Shown: positions 1-11,709, counted from the stretch's first letter. The stretch: DNA of 22,363 nucleotides from Gymnopus androsaceus JB14 (GCA_009733575.1 ML769666.1:1-22363); one strand, 5' to 3'. Notes: generated by a model from the sequence alone, not told the origin. A program made the numbers and translations.

Positions 1-490
1 AGCTCAACGTTCACATTACTCCTCGCCAAATGACCATCTCAGCATTTTCTCTACCCTTCCCAGTACTCAACCACTTCATCCATGCAGCGTTTTGCGATAT
101 CCATGGCTACCTAAATATTCTCATGCGTCTCATACATCTCGTTCCTCAAATGCAGGAGGCGGACAGCAACCATCGGACTCGGGAGACCATCTTAAGATCA
201 ACTTACATAGTGTACACTCCAGTACACAAAGCGAATGCCCTGTTATCCGATGAGGGTGCCAGGATGAAGAGGGAATGTTTGTGAAATTTGATCAAGGACG
301 GAGAGTTGCCTGAGACTTTATCGAGAGTTGTAAAGAGTAGAGTAGAGGTTTTCGAGAGCAATCAACGAGTTCATTAAGCAGTAAATTTACCATGGTGGTG
401 CGAAAAGAAAAGGAAAAATGCCGAGCGATACTTCAATAACATTATTATTATATCAAAGACTAATAGTGGTACTTATATAATTCGAATAAT
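1..490. other. Left-edge region without an assignable gene
   Basis: A plus-strand frame is open from about position 3 to a stop at 284. Its translation matches no family I recognise, and minus-strand frames are no better. It could be the last exon of a gene entering from the left. Positions 285-490 are AT-rich and lie just past the stop codon of the minus-strand reductase gene, so they should include its 3' untranslated region. Confidence 0.3.
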
Positions 491-3400
491 TCAGAAACCT
501 GCATCTATCCAATATCTAACCCATTTCTGCACGATCGTATCATCGAGAGGCCGGAGAGCTCTCATACTTTCGCTCAACCTCTCAACATTCGTTGTTCGTA
601 ACGGCGTTAGACCCGCACTTTCGAAAGTGCTTTGTCCGGAATTTCTGAGGGCATCGTCTACATTGGATTGAAGCCGGTAGAAATCGAGTAGCTTCACAGC
701 AGGCTTAAAAAAAGGAAGATTGAGGATATCCTATATTCCCCAAAAATGTTACACTCACAATGTTTTGTGTATCCTTCTCTGTGGGATGTCTTGCACGCTG
801 CTCTACAGCGTCGACCCAATCGTGATATGGTACAAGTGGGAGCGAGTCGGAAGAAAGGCGCTTCTCCTGAATGAGAGCATTTCTAATGCTCTCGACCACA
901 GAAGTCCAGGATACCGGTTTTGGGTGTACAACGTTCACAGCTATGGGCATTCGCTCGTGATGGAACCCAACATCGAGCAAAGCACTGCACACTGCGTCCA
1001 TTGTTATCCATGACACAACCTTTTGCAGATAGTAAGTATTTCGCAGTAGATCCGGAGTCGAAGAAAGATGTGGACGTACCCCAAAAGCATCCGGAAGCAT
1101 ACCAATGTTGATGCTAGATCGGACAATGATTGGAACCCAGTCACTCGTTGCCCAAGCACCATTTTGGGCCCCGCCAGTAACTTGACCGATACGGAACGAT
1201 GTCGCTTCGAGTCCACTCTTCGCCAGTATCTATACAAATCGGTCAGGGACATCCTATCATAGGCTCTAGAAAATACACGTACCCGTTCAGTAACATATTT
1301 ACTCTCGCCGTAGCCTCCCCCAACCGCGTATTTTGCGTCCATGACAACTTCCTCGGGGTATGGCCCTTGGGTTTTGGCATCCCACGACTGAGTTGACCCA
1401 ATCGATGAAGTGAACAAGAATCGGATAGAGGAGGAATGACGGCTAGACCGAGCAAGATCCATTAAAACCCGTGAACCTTTGACATGCGATTCGAACGATG
1501 CTAGCGAGAGGTTGAAATCAAGTCTCCAAGCATTGTGAATAATCATAGTCAAGTTTTGGCGGAGCTGTGAAATTGATTAGAATGATGTAAGTATAATCGT
1601 AAATGGTGCTTACCTCCTTCAAAGTGTCCTCAGGCAATCCAAGATCTTCATGTGAGGTTTCGCCAGCTAGATATACCAACTTGGGGGATGACAAAAGAGA
1701 TACATCGAGAGCCTTGTCCTGGAACCGAGCGCGATGTCTCTCGTACATTGTTGCTTTGTTAGAGGGTCGATTGAGAGTATACACGCGGGTTACGGAGTCG
1801 TTCAACAGCAACGACTTTAGCAGCTGAGCTCCCAAATTCCCGGTAGAGCCTGTTAGCAGAACGTATTGCTGCGTCGGATCTATTTGGATGGGGTCTGGAA
1901 GAGAAGCGTCTAAACCTTGCGAGTACTTGGAGATCATCTCTTCCATAGATTCTTCGTGTGTCTTTGACACATTCAGAGCGCTGGTAGATCCATCGGCTAG
2001 TTTCGCAAGGACGTCTGCAAGCGTTCCAATTGTGGGATAGCTGTAGACGATGCCTTGAGTGATTGTAGCTGCAAGGGTAGCGTTGCCTGACTTCCGAAGA
2101 GCGCCGACCAGACGAAGACGAAGGATCGTAGCAGAGAGACTGTGGGTGATAATTAGTGCGGTAGTCAACATTAACGGCTCAAAAAGCATACCTATCGAAG
2201 CCATGCTCAAATAGATCTTCAGTGATACCGGGAGCTTCCGTTGAGAGTATGTCCGAGATTTGACCAATAAGCCAGGGCTGGAGATCCGCTACTTCCCAGC
2301 TTTTAGGGGGCTCGACAGAATCGCCTCCAGAGTTTGATTCGACAGTTTCGTACCTGTACAAGGAACAGCGGAATGAGAATCAATTTGACAGATGCAATGT
2401 GCATTCGACTTACAACTTGTCAATTTCAGAGCCATACAGCGTCAGGGCTGCTTTTCTAGCCATAGTACCTTTTCCTACACGAGGAAGAGGCTTTTCAGGA
2501 TCAACAACAAGGATCATCTCCTTGAAGACTCTACTGAACGCAGGTGCAACTTTATTGGCCTCTTCGACTGTGGGCCTGTTGAGACAGAGATCGCGTTAAG
2601 GTAGAGTCGATACAATGTAACCAAGTTTGCTCACCAGATCAGATTCCTGAATTTCGTGATTTGCACGTCATCGTTTATATCGACTTCATATGCTGGCAAA
2701 GGTTCAAGTAGAATTCCTGGCTGGTCTCGCTGCCTTCCGAACATGATTACTGCGCTAATCCTATAAAAATAACTCTAGGATGAGAAGGATAGTTTTGTGA
2801 GCAAGTAAACTCTTACATGGGATTAGCTGAGATGATGGCCTCCATTGGTGCGGGAACGGTTTTTTCACCGCTCGAGTGGATAATCACGTCGTCGATTCGA
2901 CCAACGCTGCAAAAAATTAAGGAACAGGCGGAGTGTAGGAAAAGCATAAGGGCTCACATTTTCCAGAGGTTGGGAATGGTCGGATGAGGCTCGAACAAGT
3001 CTGAGGTTGAATAACCGGAGACGTCCGGGAGATTCTCGACAGCGACATGGTGTGTCTCAGAAGTCTGTCGAGGATAATACGGTGAGTAGAAGAATCAAGC
3101 GTATCACTCCAAAGGCGTACCAAAAATTGAGCCTCGAATGTCCCATCTCCTTGAGCTACCCATCGGATGTTGGTTCCCTTTTGGAACTTGAAGTATTGCC
3201 ATGTCTTGGTATCTAATCGTAATTCGGTAACAACGCCAAATTCTGTCCCACCGTATCCAGAAGTAACAGTGACACCTCGGGAGATGAGAGATTCGGCAAT
3301 TTTGGGGGAAAGAGGTCCTCCACCGTAAGTCTAGAAACGGGAAGCGGTGTCAGAAAAGATTGATGATAAAGAGATATGAAGGAGCAACCATGAAGGGAAG

Positions 3401-4460
3401 AGTTCGCAAAAATTCTACAGCGTCGTCGGACTGTGACCAAGTATGGAAAAATGTCGGGACTGCCAACATACATGTAGGTTTCAGGATTTTAGCAGCTTCT
3501 AGAGCATTCTCCGCTGTTCCCAAGATCGGTACAGCGTCTGGCTTTGTCACAGTGGGTCCAAACACTGCAGTCGTGATAAGCCCGTACAGAGGCAGGAGTA
3601 CTTGGTAACAGAAGCCCATCATGTGGAACGTCGGAAGACCTAGAGCACCCATTAAGGGTTTTTCAGATATAGCTTCGCGCAGTTGAGATATGAACACTTC
3701 AAGATATTAATTAGCGCATGAAGGAAATAGAGATTAGAATCACTCACACAAGGAGGCGTTATCTTTGATTATTTGGTGAGTAAATAATATCGGCTTTGGG
3801 AGTCCAGTCGATCCTGAGGAGTGGAGATAAATGCCCTTGTCTAAATCCTTGGGCGAAAATGTTGAGCTCATGGGAGTAAAGGGGTCCTCTGCGGTCTCTT
3901 TTCCAAGATGGGGATACACGTCATGTAGCGCAGGTGCTTCCTCAATGCTCAATGCATAAGTTGGATCGAACATTTCAAGTTCTGCTTTGAGACCATCGAC
4001 AACACCCTGCAGAGTGGTTTGTGTTATGATTATTCTGTGCGCTGTGGATTTTCGAATGAGATGGAGAAGGGCAGTTGGAGAGTTCCGCGGGGAAATAGGG
4101 AACGGCTGAATAAGAAGATTATTTTTACAGTCATGGACTCTAAAATACCAGCGAGCAACTTACCACTAAGCCGGCCTTCATTATACCGACGATTAAAGCA
4201 GAATATACTATAGCATCTATATTGGCGACAATTGCAATGACATCGCCGGGCTGAGAATTGCCACGGATAGCGTGTCCAATACGATGAGCTGCACGAACAT
4301 ACTCGAGCATCCTGATTTCTATGGTTCTAGTAGAACCGGCCTCGACATAAGTAAAGACTGGAAAGTCAGGGTTGTGCTCGAGATTGAAGTCGAGAAGATC
4401 AGGTAGATTCAACTGCGACTTTCCAAGAGCAGGGAGGATCGTGTTAATAGTGGAAGACAT
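491..4460 (-). CDS. Adenylate-forming reductase, A-T-R (NRPS-like), complete
   Basis: The family activates a carboxylic acid with ATP, tethers it to a phosphopantetheine carrier and releases it reductively with NADPH. I read 14 exons: 4460-4164, 4105-3748, 3696-3389, 3330-3121, 3064-2958, 2906-2817, 2760-2635, 2575-2414, 2353-2192, 2139-1614, 1564-1283, 1229-1080, 1019-759, 703-491. All junctions keep frame, giving about 1,083 aa, normal for the family. Adenylation domain (about 1-550): SSGSTGLPKP near 195-204, SGYGGTEFG near 345, VGRIDD near 428. Carrier domain: GFDSLSA, with Ser607 the likely attachment site. Reductase domain: LTGSTGNLGAQ near 702, IHNAWRLDFN near 791, and YGESK with Tyr867 and Lys871 as the SDR pair. 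It ends KWVRYWIDAGF, a family-like terminus. No condensation domain is present. The start is the only ATG before the first conserved block. Substrate cannot be read from sequence. No broken motif was seen. Confidence 0.95.
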
Positions 4461-4545
4461 TTCTGAGAAGAAGTGTTTGTGTTTGTGAGAGATCTAGTTA
4501 TTGCTGGGTGTGGATTGTTAGCGAAAAAGACGTTAGTGCAGACCG

Positions 4546-4553
4546 ATTTTATA
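4546..4553 (-). promoter_or_regulatory. TATA box of the A-T-R reductase gene
   Basis: On the minus strand the sequence reads TATAAAAT, about 86 bp upstream of the ATG at 4460. That distance suits a fungal core promoter with a short 5' untranslated region. The stretch between is pyrimidine- and CA-rich on the coding strand, as often seen near fungal transcription starts. No regulator site is recognised. Confidence 0.6.
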
Positions 4554-4663
4554 CCAGTCCCGATGGTCCGACCCTCCTACGTACACGAACGCTCGATATG
4601 TTGGTGACATAGTTCTACAGACGAGATTCAGAAAAAAAGCCACGGTGTGTAGGAGTTTAGCCC

Positions 4664-4692
4664 GAAGCCCGACTACGTTCGGACTCGGGTTG
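4664..4692. repeat. Imperfect GC-rich palindrome with CCCGA/TCGGG words
   Basis: The left half carries two CCCGA words and the right half TTCGGA and CTCGGG, so the segment can fold on itself with a few mismatches and a short loop. It is a GC island in AT-rich DNA about 200 bp upstream of the reductase ATG. It could be the end of a small inverted-repeat element or simply a dispersed word repeat. No partner copy was found in this window. Confidence 0.35.
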
Positions 4693-5599
4693 AATCAATT
4701 GATGAAATCAGCAGAATCTAATAAACGCGAAGTTATTAGAAACGAACTTTGGACAAGAAACCCGCACCAGACCTTTTGAGCTTTGTCTACCCAGCGAAGT
4801 CGAACATTATGAGATGCTGAACGAACTACATGAGCAGGTGGATAATCTGAGTGACCGACGTCAATGGCCAAAAAAAACAGGACGACGTGTGAGAATTAGC
4901 ACATAAATCACATTAGAGCAAGATGCGGTTTTCACTCGGACATCATTTACACGCCAAAAGTTGATGTACCTCCTCGACATCATCGGTCCACAACTACACT
5001 GAATCTTCGCTATCGATTGAGAAAGACCACAATCCAACCTGAGACCATACTCTGACTTAACATAGTAAAAGAGCAGAAAAACCGATTACATTGTCTGTTG
5101 CAGCCCGGAACCACTTCGGCACTTCCTATATAGATAGCCAGTCCAAGAAGGCCCATGACACTGCGGGGATGAGACCATAACCGGGCCGAAGATATCCTGA
5201 ATATATGTTGTAGTCATAAAGTAATTCTACAACTTGTTCGCTGGCCAATTAAGGTGACAAAAAGCTGAGGCTTTTTTAAAAACCTGCACAATTTCTTTTT
5301 CGTATGCGCGCCGCTGAAAGTGGAAAGAAATATAAAATTTCTATTTCTTTTCATCCAGCCGTTTATTGGAAGTATTGACAAAATAACCTGGTTACAGTTA
5401 CGGTAAAGATAGTAATTATTTTCTTCGATTTTCCGAGCCCAGATTATGTGAAGGTTTTTCAAAACAATCTCAGAATAAGATCACCGAAGTTATACTGAGA
5501 AAGTTTAAATTTTTCTCCCAGTTTCTTTATCGTTTCCGCACCCATAAAAATTGAAGAAATTGTGAGTATTTTTTAAAAACCTTGGCGAGAATATTTGTA

Positions 5600-5681
5600 A
5601 CGATATCGTGGACATCGAGACGTCGCAGATCCACGACTTCTAGATATCGAGAACGATATTACACGATATCCACGATGTCAC
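5600..5681. repeat. GATATC-rich palindromic repeat cluster
   Basis: GATATC occurs at both ends (near 5602 and 5665), with related words such as AGATATCGAG and ACGATATTAC between them. The two ends are imperfect reverse complements around a shared CGTGG/CCACG core, so the segment can form a hairpin of about 80 nt. No coding sense is visible. A dispersed palindromic word repeat is the simplest reading. Confidence 0.45.
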
Positions 5682-6713
5682 AAATTTTGTTACAATACAT
5701 ACAGAGTAGTACAGTCTAAAAGTTGCGATTTCGTTGATGAGTCGGAATGATGTACCGTTATCCTCGTAGCATGAGAGTTTTCATTAATCAAACGGAGGAC
5801 AATGTCTAGACTGAAAACAGTTCTAATCCTATTTAGCACGAATGCTAGCTCCAAGTGATCATCTTCGTTTCCGAGTCACTGAGGAGGTTGTTCACATATA
5901 TATCTTCCTCCTGTTCCTCTTCTGATAAAGCTGTCGACTATCTTCGGGTGAAGGATTGGTACGTGTCTCCGGTATACACCGTGATGACTTCCATCATAGG
6001 TTGTGACCTTCCGTGTTGTCTGTGACTAGCGTTCCGCCAACCCACCTTCCTCGATGCATCCATTGTTCATGTTTTTGTGATGCGTAATTTCCTTTTTTGT
6101 GCAATTTGGGCGTTGGACAATGTTCTTTCAAAAGTAATGAAAATTGTACCATACTTGTTGTATTATAGTATATGTTATTTATATCCACCTCTGTCAAAAT
6201 AATAAAAGTGAAGGGCGCCACGTGTTGACATCCCAAGCTTCCCCGACACATGCTCACTAGTAAAAGTTGGTGAGCGCTTACCAGATCAACCACTTTCAGT
6301 AATTTAGTCAGCACCCAACGCAAGAGCAGGGTAGGAGGCGGCAGTAAATGCGAATGGGAAAATAAATATGGAACCGCAATGGGACCACAATGGTGACAGA
6401 GATGAGAGAGGTTCCTTGGAAACCCTCCTACTCCTACCACGATCCCAACAGTCTCTGATCGTGAAGAGTAGCTGTGCGGAGAAGCAATGGCATCAAAATT
6501 GTAAGAACTCGCGTGGGATGTAGTGGGATGGTGTGGGCGGTATTTCAAGAGCATACAGATCCCGTTTATTAGCGAATGGACGTCTGGGGTGACTCGCTAG
6601 ATTAAAAGAGACAGAAGCTCATTGACGAGCAACATACACATCTGGCGGTATGATACTGGTTGGCGATACCCATGTTGGAACGTCTCCAACGTCGCCTGGC
6701 TTGCTCGGAGTTA

Positions 6714-7842
6714 TCAGTCTAACTGTTGCTTTGGAGGGTGGAACGGCTCCAAGTGAAGAAGGCCAATGCGTGGAGGGAAGACCGTGACCAACCCAGAGAG
6801 AGAACATTGTTTGGCAGTGGTGGTTTCAGAGGCTAGCAGACTAGCGGAGAGAGCTGAATTCAATGGCAGCTCGATACCTAGTCCACTGAGCTGTTGGTGG
6901 CCATTTTCTTTGGCGGTGGTTACGGGTTCAGATGATATAGGGTCATGGGCAGAGGAAGCTGAAGCCGTAGGTGGTGCGATATCCACAGCATGGAGTGGCT
7001 GGTAGCCCTTTCCATGTTCGAGATGGAAGACTGAAACCTAATCCCAGCCGGTTGTGTGAATGACACGTTGTTTCTCCATCATGAAATCGTTCACTGAGCT
7101 TAGCAGAAGGAAGCACTGGCAAGGGTGAGCCTGGCGATTTCCGAGTCAGGAACGAAAGCGAGCGAATTGATTGGAAACTATAGGCTTTCATGTGCGGAGA
7201 GGGAAGAGAGACAATAGGAGACGGAGAGTTCAGATCAAAATTACGAGCACAGAGGACTGGTTCATGGGCTGGATTTGATGAAGACCTCGTCTGGCATCTC
7301 AGGAGAGAAACCATCATCTGTTGCAGCATATGCTCAATACATGTTTAAAGATGGAGATGCACAACACTCGTACCTCCGAGAGATGATTATTCAGTGATGG
7401 AACTCTCTTGGTGAGCTTCTTCCTCCGGTGTTTGGATGGCGCTAGACAATTCTTGCCGTTGAAAGCTTCAGCTTTGGACGCTGCTTCATCAACAGTAGCG
7501 AAAGCACTCGATAAAGACAGAAAGTTGACGATACCCTTGGTTTTGGCGTCTCTGATATCTCGTTCCACGAGGGACCCTTCACTCGGGAAATCCTATCGTT
7601 TTCATCTTCTTTCAAAAGCGACATGGGAAGAGAGCTGTCAGTCTGCAAAGAGCCTGAATTTGAGACAAAAGTCGTTATCAAAAAGCAACAAGCGTCACTA
7701 ACGCCATAGGCTCAAAAAGAGCTGAACGTGCATCATTGTTCAAGGTGAAATCAAGCTGAGCAAGTGGAAAGGAGTCGTTCGCGAAGGGGAGCAGACAACA
7801 AGAACCGATGATAGCGGGAACAATGGAAGATGAGATAGTCAT
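6714..7842 (-). CDS. Unknown protein, about 300 aa, Ser/Pro-rich C-terminal half
   Basis: I do not recognise the family. The exon chain is 7842-7699, 7592-7374, 7317-7095, 7030-6714, all in frame, 300 aa. The second and third introns are 56 and 64 nt, but the first would be 106 nt. The start is chosen because the frame from this ATG gives a hydrophobic opening (MTISSSIVPAIIGSCCLLPF), possibly a signal peptide, and runs straight into the splice. The middle is basic and helical (SKHRRKKLTKR), while the C-terminal half is rich in Ser, Pro and Ala and looks disordered. An alternative first acceptor (tttgcag, giving a normal 56-nt intron) opens an exon of about 23 very protein-like residues, but it enters the next conserved stretch one base out of frame near 7574. 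Either the intron is long or the gene carries a one-base deletion. It lies 213 bp downstream of the WD40 stop, on the same strand. Confidence 0.5.
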
Positions 7843-8055
7843 GGCAAGTCACACGTAATTTGGCGGAGATTTCTAATCCTTTCCATATGAAACAGGAGTC
7901 AGGACTGACGTTCATTCCGGACTCGTAACAATTTCTCGTCGATACTTTACGAGAGGTCAAAGCGTAATTTTTTTTGAATCTTGATATGATTGACTAACTC
8001 GATAATACAAGTGAAATCATAAATATGAATTGGTTTGAGGCGTACTAAATGCCTC

Positions 8056-10061
8056 CTAGGAAGACGCCGCTGCTCTATCCTCCTCTTCACCGATGATTAA
8101 AGCGCTCATCAACTGAGCTTGAACCTGGATCATCCGAAACCAGGCATATATAGCCTCCCGCCAATTTCCAGGCAGCATCCAAAATATGAGGCTAGCGAAC
8201 ATGAATGCAACATTCAAAGTGATGAGAGCGAAAGCAATAGCCAAGGGCCACAGCACGCAGATATTCCACTGTATGATGTTCGTATAAGATTAGCAGAGCT
8301 TCCAGACGGGTGTATATGCCTACCGCTGCTTTAAGAACCTCACTTAAATCGAAAGCGAATCTTCCTGGCTTTCCCTCTTGCGCCCAAACCCTGACTACTG
8401 TGCCGCCACCGGGGGTGAAATCGGCAGTGGCTACAAGAGACGGTCGATTGTCACGGTTGGCATAGGCCTACAGCCATCAAGGGTCTGCTGCACTCATACA
8501 GTCCACAGACAGACTCACCAGAGCAGTGATTCGAGTCTTCCCTGAAGGCTGTGTGATAAGAGCATGGAGAGTACTGAGAAGAAGACAGCTCACGGGTTCC
8601 ATGCGCTAAGGTTTGCATTCTCCCGCCATGCTCAGAATGGAAGATAACCGCGTTACCTTTGTTTGTCCCCATTAATACTGCCCTACCTTTGTTTATAAAC
8701 TGCACTGGTAGCGGGAAATTGGCGTTCTTGTCCTGGACTTCTAGAGATGTGCTGACTTTGGAGATCTGACGAGTAGTTGGCAGATGGTACCAGTCCAAAC
8801 CTGATCGTATGTTGGCGGCCACTAAAGCGCTAAAATCGGGTGAAATCGAAGTTGCTCCTCTGAAAGGTAGATAAACACTGGAAGGTAACTTCACTAGATG
8901 CCGCAAACCTACATCTTTTCATCAGGACCCCAGCACTAAATACCTTCACCTGTTTCTACTTCGTACTTCCTGTGTGAAAATATTTTGAGCAGTCTAGGAT
9001 CATCTTAAGGAAGACGTACCAGAGGCCGTGGTGTAAGTATGCAACTACACATGAGGACTCATCCTCTAAAAAGTGAGCCCCAGTAGCAATAATAGCAGGC
9101 TCTTGGAACCCTCGAGGTTTCAACATCACGCATGGGCAGCTCAATCGAGCTTTTAAGATCCAATCATCTATATAGGTATAGGTATGTTTCACGAAGTCTT
9201 GTGCAGAAGGAGCTCTTACTTTTGTCGCATTTCAACACGTTGACCATCTCCCCAGCGCAGACTAGCATCTTGTTCCCAGACCTGTTGAGAGAAATAAAGC
9301 CGACGGGGGCAACAAAATCATGAATGAGTGTTGGTACAGCTTTCACCAATCTGATTTTCACCAGAAACTGCGAGAGTGCATCAGCAAAAAGGGGTTAAAC
9401 CTATGATGACCTAGGGAACCTAGGCTACCCTGGTCACCCTGGTCACCCTGGTAACCTTGGGTCTTCCAGGCTACCCCAGGCTACCTTAGGCTACCTCAGG
9501 TTTCCTCAGGTTCCTCAGGTTAGCTCAGGTTTACTCAGGTTTACTCAGGGTTACTCAGATTACCTCAAATTCCCAAGGTTTATCCCTAAATCCTAGGCAA
9601 CCTAGGTGACCTCAAAGAAACTGAGGCAGTCTAGGCAACCTAGGTGGCCTAGGAGACCTAGGTATCCTTAGGTTCCCTTAAGTCTCTTTAGGTCATTGTG
9701 GGTCAACCTAAAGTCAGCCCTGGGCCCAGACCATTTTTCCTGATGTGATAGAATCATAGAAGCGCTAAACAGGATAGTGAGTAAGTACCTGGATTGGTGT
9801 GAACGTCATAATTTCCCCGCTGGTATTGGCAGAGATTAGTACGTAGTCGCGGTTCCAAACTACATACGTATATGCAGTAGACCCCTTGTGTTGCCAAATT
9901 GTTTTGGGGTTGTTTTTGCAGTCATATACAGTGAGAAGATGATCATCGCTGGTGCAAGCAAGATATCTTCCACCAATGCTAAAACAAAGGGAATTTATGA
10001 ACCCGGAGGGGCCTTTGATTTTTTGGCTTTGAGCGTGGTATGTGGAGTTCGTGGAGGTCAT
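8056..10061 (-). CDS. WD40-repeat protein with C-terminal membrane segment
   Basis: Eight exons: 10061-9789, 9367-9220, 9167-9020, 8969-8950 (20 nt), 8908-8594, 8541-8519 (23 nt), 8467-8324, 8268-8056. All junctions keep frame and give about 427 aa. Apart from the first intron (421 nt) the introns are 41-55 nt. Beta-propeller signatures include INSLCFSIGGRYLACTSDD followed by LLTVYD, a second blade near YVVWNRDYVLISANTSGEI, FISLNRSGNKMLVCAG, VQFINKGRAVLMGTNKGNAV and a late VVRVWAQ. After the propeller comes one strongly hydrophobic helix (FALITLNVAFMFASLIFW) and an acidic tail. The domain order resembles WD40 proteins common in Agaricomycetes, whose function is not known to me; a propeller usually scaffolds protein contacts, here probably at a membrane. 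The start is set at the second of two in-frame ATGs (10088, 10061) because a duplicated 5' copy at 11790 has its ATG at that point. Confidence 0.85.
9398..9715. repeat. Degenerate 10-bp tandem array inside the first WD40 intron
   Basis: About 30 units of roughly 10 bp follow one another, with a loose consensus like GGTTACCTCA. Units drift along the array: CCTAGG and GGTNACC forms at the left, CAGGTTTACT forms in the centre, CCTAGG forms again at the right. Both CCTAGG and GGTNACC are palindromes, so either strand reads alike. The array occupies most of a 421-nt intron whose donor (9788) and branch/acceptor (tgctgatg..cgcag, ending at 9368) are intact. Confidence 0.85.
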
Positions 10062-10719
10062 CGGGAGTGTGAGGCACCAGAGAGCCAATCTTATGTATGT
10101 AGATCAGGCCTCATGCTCTCCATGTGTATGATCAGAGGTTGGAAGTAATATTTCGCAGGAAACCGCACCGGAAGGTCTAATTATTGAGGTCTAAAATATA
10201 GTGAGATTAAATCCGTAGTGCAATGTCGAATCGATAGATACTGTAAAATGTTGTATTTGGGATTATTGAAATTTGGAATAAGGAAAAAGTACCCAGCATC
10301 GTCAAAAATCCTTGGCCTGCGACGTTTGCTTCATCTGGTGATCATGAGACGATAGGCATGTGCAGAATATTCCAGAAGCTGAATACCGGAGGTTTCATGA
10401 CTTATCCCGATGCGGGAAATTCGAATGGTCAGATATTCCGATGTGTTCAAGGTCAAATCTCACGGACCTTGTCAATAACCAACTTACAGGCGATACCAGT
10501 TGTTTCCAAACCTCATTTCGCTATGGACCCGAACGGTTCTCAAGAACCTTTTGCCTTTGGTTATGATGAGAGGGTTAAAACCCGTCATTTTCGTCAGAGA
10601 CTGAACTCCCTGGTCAAGGAATTCAGCAGTCGCGCCCTCTCTCACACAACGACAATTGAATCTACGCCATTACATACACACTTTGACTATGTAGCGAGAT
10701 CGGGAACTAGCATTATGCA
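10062..10719. other. Spacer upstream of the WD40 gene
   Basis: It holds the 5' flank of the WD40 gene; the part at about 10062-10141 is shared with a decayed copy at 17874-17985. A plus-strand frame of 122 codons (10358-10726) runs through the rest, but it has no recognisable motif and a competing frame of similar quality overlaps it. No gene is called. Confidence 0.4.
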
Positions 10720-11518
10720 TCACTGAACTGGTAGAAGCAGATTATCTAGGTACAGATGAGCTGTGGCATTTGCTGAAAGGGAGGAAGTACTTACCCATTC
10801 TGTAGTGACGCTGCACTTGTCGCTCATCCACAAGAGGATAATAATCCGGTCCATAATCCCCATCATCAATAGCCATGTCAAAATCATAGAAAAGATAGGG
10901 ATAATCGTGATTACAATATTGTTGAACGCCAGTAGCAGCATCTACTTCTGCAAGCAATTCCGTTGCTTGTACATGGGTTATCATCGAGGGGCGATGCATC
11001 CGGAATAACGGAGGGGTAGGACAATATGTTACAAGGTCTGGGTCCGCTTCCACACCTTGTATACCTATTAGCAGTACAATCAGACTGATGCACGTAGTGT
11101 AACTATGTTACTCACAGCTCAACTTTCCTACTTCATAAAGCCTTCAAAATCGCTGGGGAATTGTTTCAAGGTTACTGTAATCAAGGTAATCAATAGGATC
11201 CCAGCATCCTGGATCAGCAATGAGAATCCCTGTCTGCCCATAGATGTAGGCCCGCAGAAGATATTCTCGGGCCAGAAAGACATCGATGGTTATCCTGGAT
11301 ATGTCGCGAATGATTAGGGATTCAGCAGAGGCATGCTTGATCCCAGAGAAAATTGGCCTCAAAAAGATATCTTTTGCATATCGTAAGCGCAATTTATAGC
11401 ACTTTGTTGATTCAGAGTCTAATTTTGGGAGAAAGTCTTTGGCAAAGTTTCTACTGAAGAGGCGGTGAAGATCGTCGACCTGATGGTGAAAGGATTCTAG
11501 CTCTGAAGGAAACGACAT
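10720..11518 (-). CDS. Unknown acidic protein, 216 aa, with a 12-nt micro-exon
   Basis: I do not recognise the family. Exons are 11518-11176, 11127-11116 (12 nt), 11064-10795 and 10745-10720, with introns of 48, 51 and 49 nt; all junctions keep frame. The N-terminal half is helical and basic (FSRNFAKDFLPKLDSES, then LRLRYAKDIFLRP). The second half is acidic and tyrosine-rich (YLFYDFDMAIDDGDYG). No signal peptide or membrane segment is seen. The ATG at 11518 is the first in the frame. Without the micro-exon the frame closes at a TGA just after IPQRF. The gene lies between the full WD40 gene and a broken copy of that gene's 5' end, all on the same strand. Confidence 0.65.
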
Positions 11519-11709
11519 GGTTGATCACAAAATAGTTTGACTCTTTATTTAAATGCCGCGGAAGGTCACCCAATGGTTGAGTTGACACGATAGTATTCTC
11601 CGATATATGATATGAAAACGATCCCGTTTGAGAATCCACCGCCAGACTTCTCGATAGCTGACAGGGGGTGAGAAGATAGCTTGTTTTGTTCAGAAGCATC
11701 CCTAGAATA

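Larger units (their letters stand above)
4561..6713. other. Gene-poor AT-rich spacer
   Basis: No coding exon chain could be built on either strand. The stretch 5200-5720 is especially AT-rich and stop-dense. A 186-codon open frame on the minus strand (5994-6554) has no family-like sequence and no supporting splice context, so it is not called. Two palindromic clusters inside the spacer are listed separately. Confidence 0.5.

Noticed and set aside
491..4460. A biosynthetic gene cluster around the A-T-R reductase
   Set aside because: None of the neighbours in the window is a recognisable tailoring enzyme, transporter or regulator.
5994..6554. 186-codon open frame on the minus strand
   Set aside because: No motif or plausible splice partners. 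The composition looks like a stop-poor stretch rather than coding sequence.
8542..8593. Apparent frameshift in the WD40 gene between the QTLAHG and TRITAL segments
   Set aside because: A 52-nt intron with donor gtgagc and acceptor ttcag restores the frame exactly, so the gene is intact.
9398..9715. CRISPR-like or telomere-like array
   Set aside because: Units are only about 10 bp with no spacers, and do not match TTAGGG-type telomere repeats.
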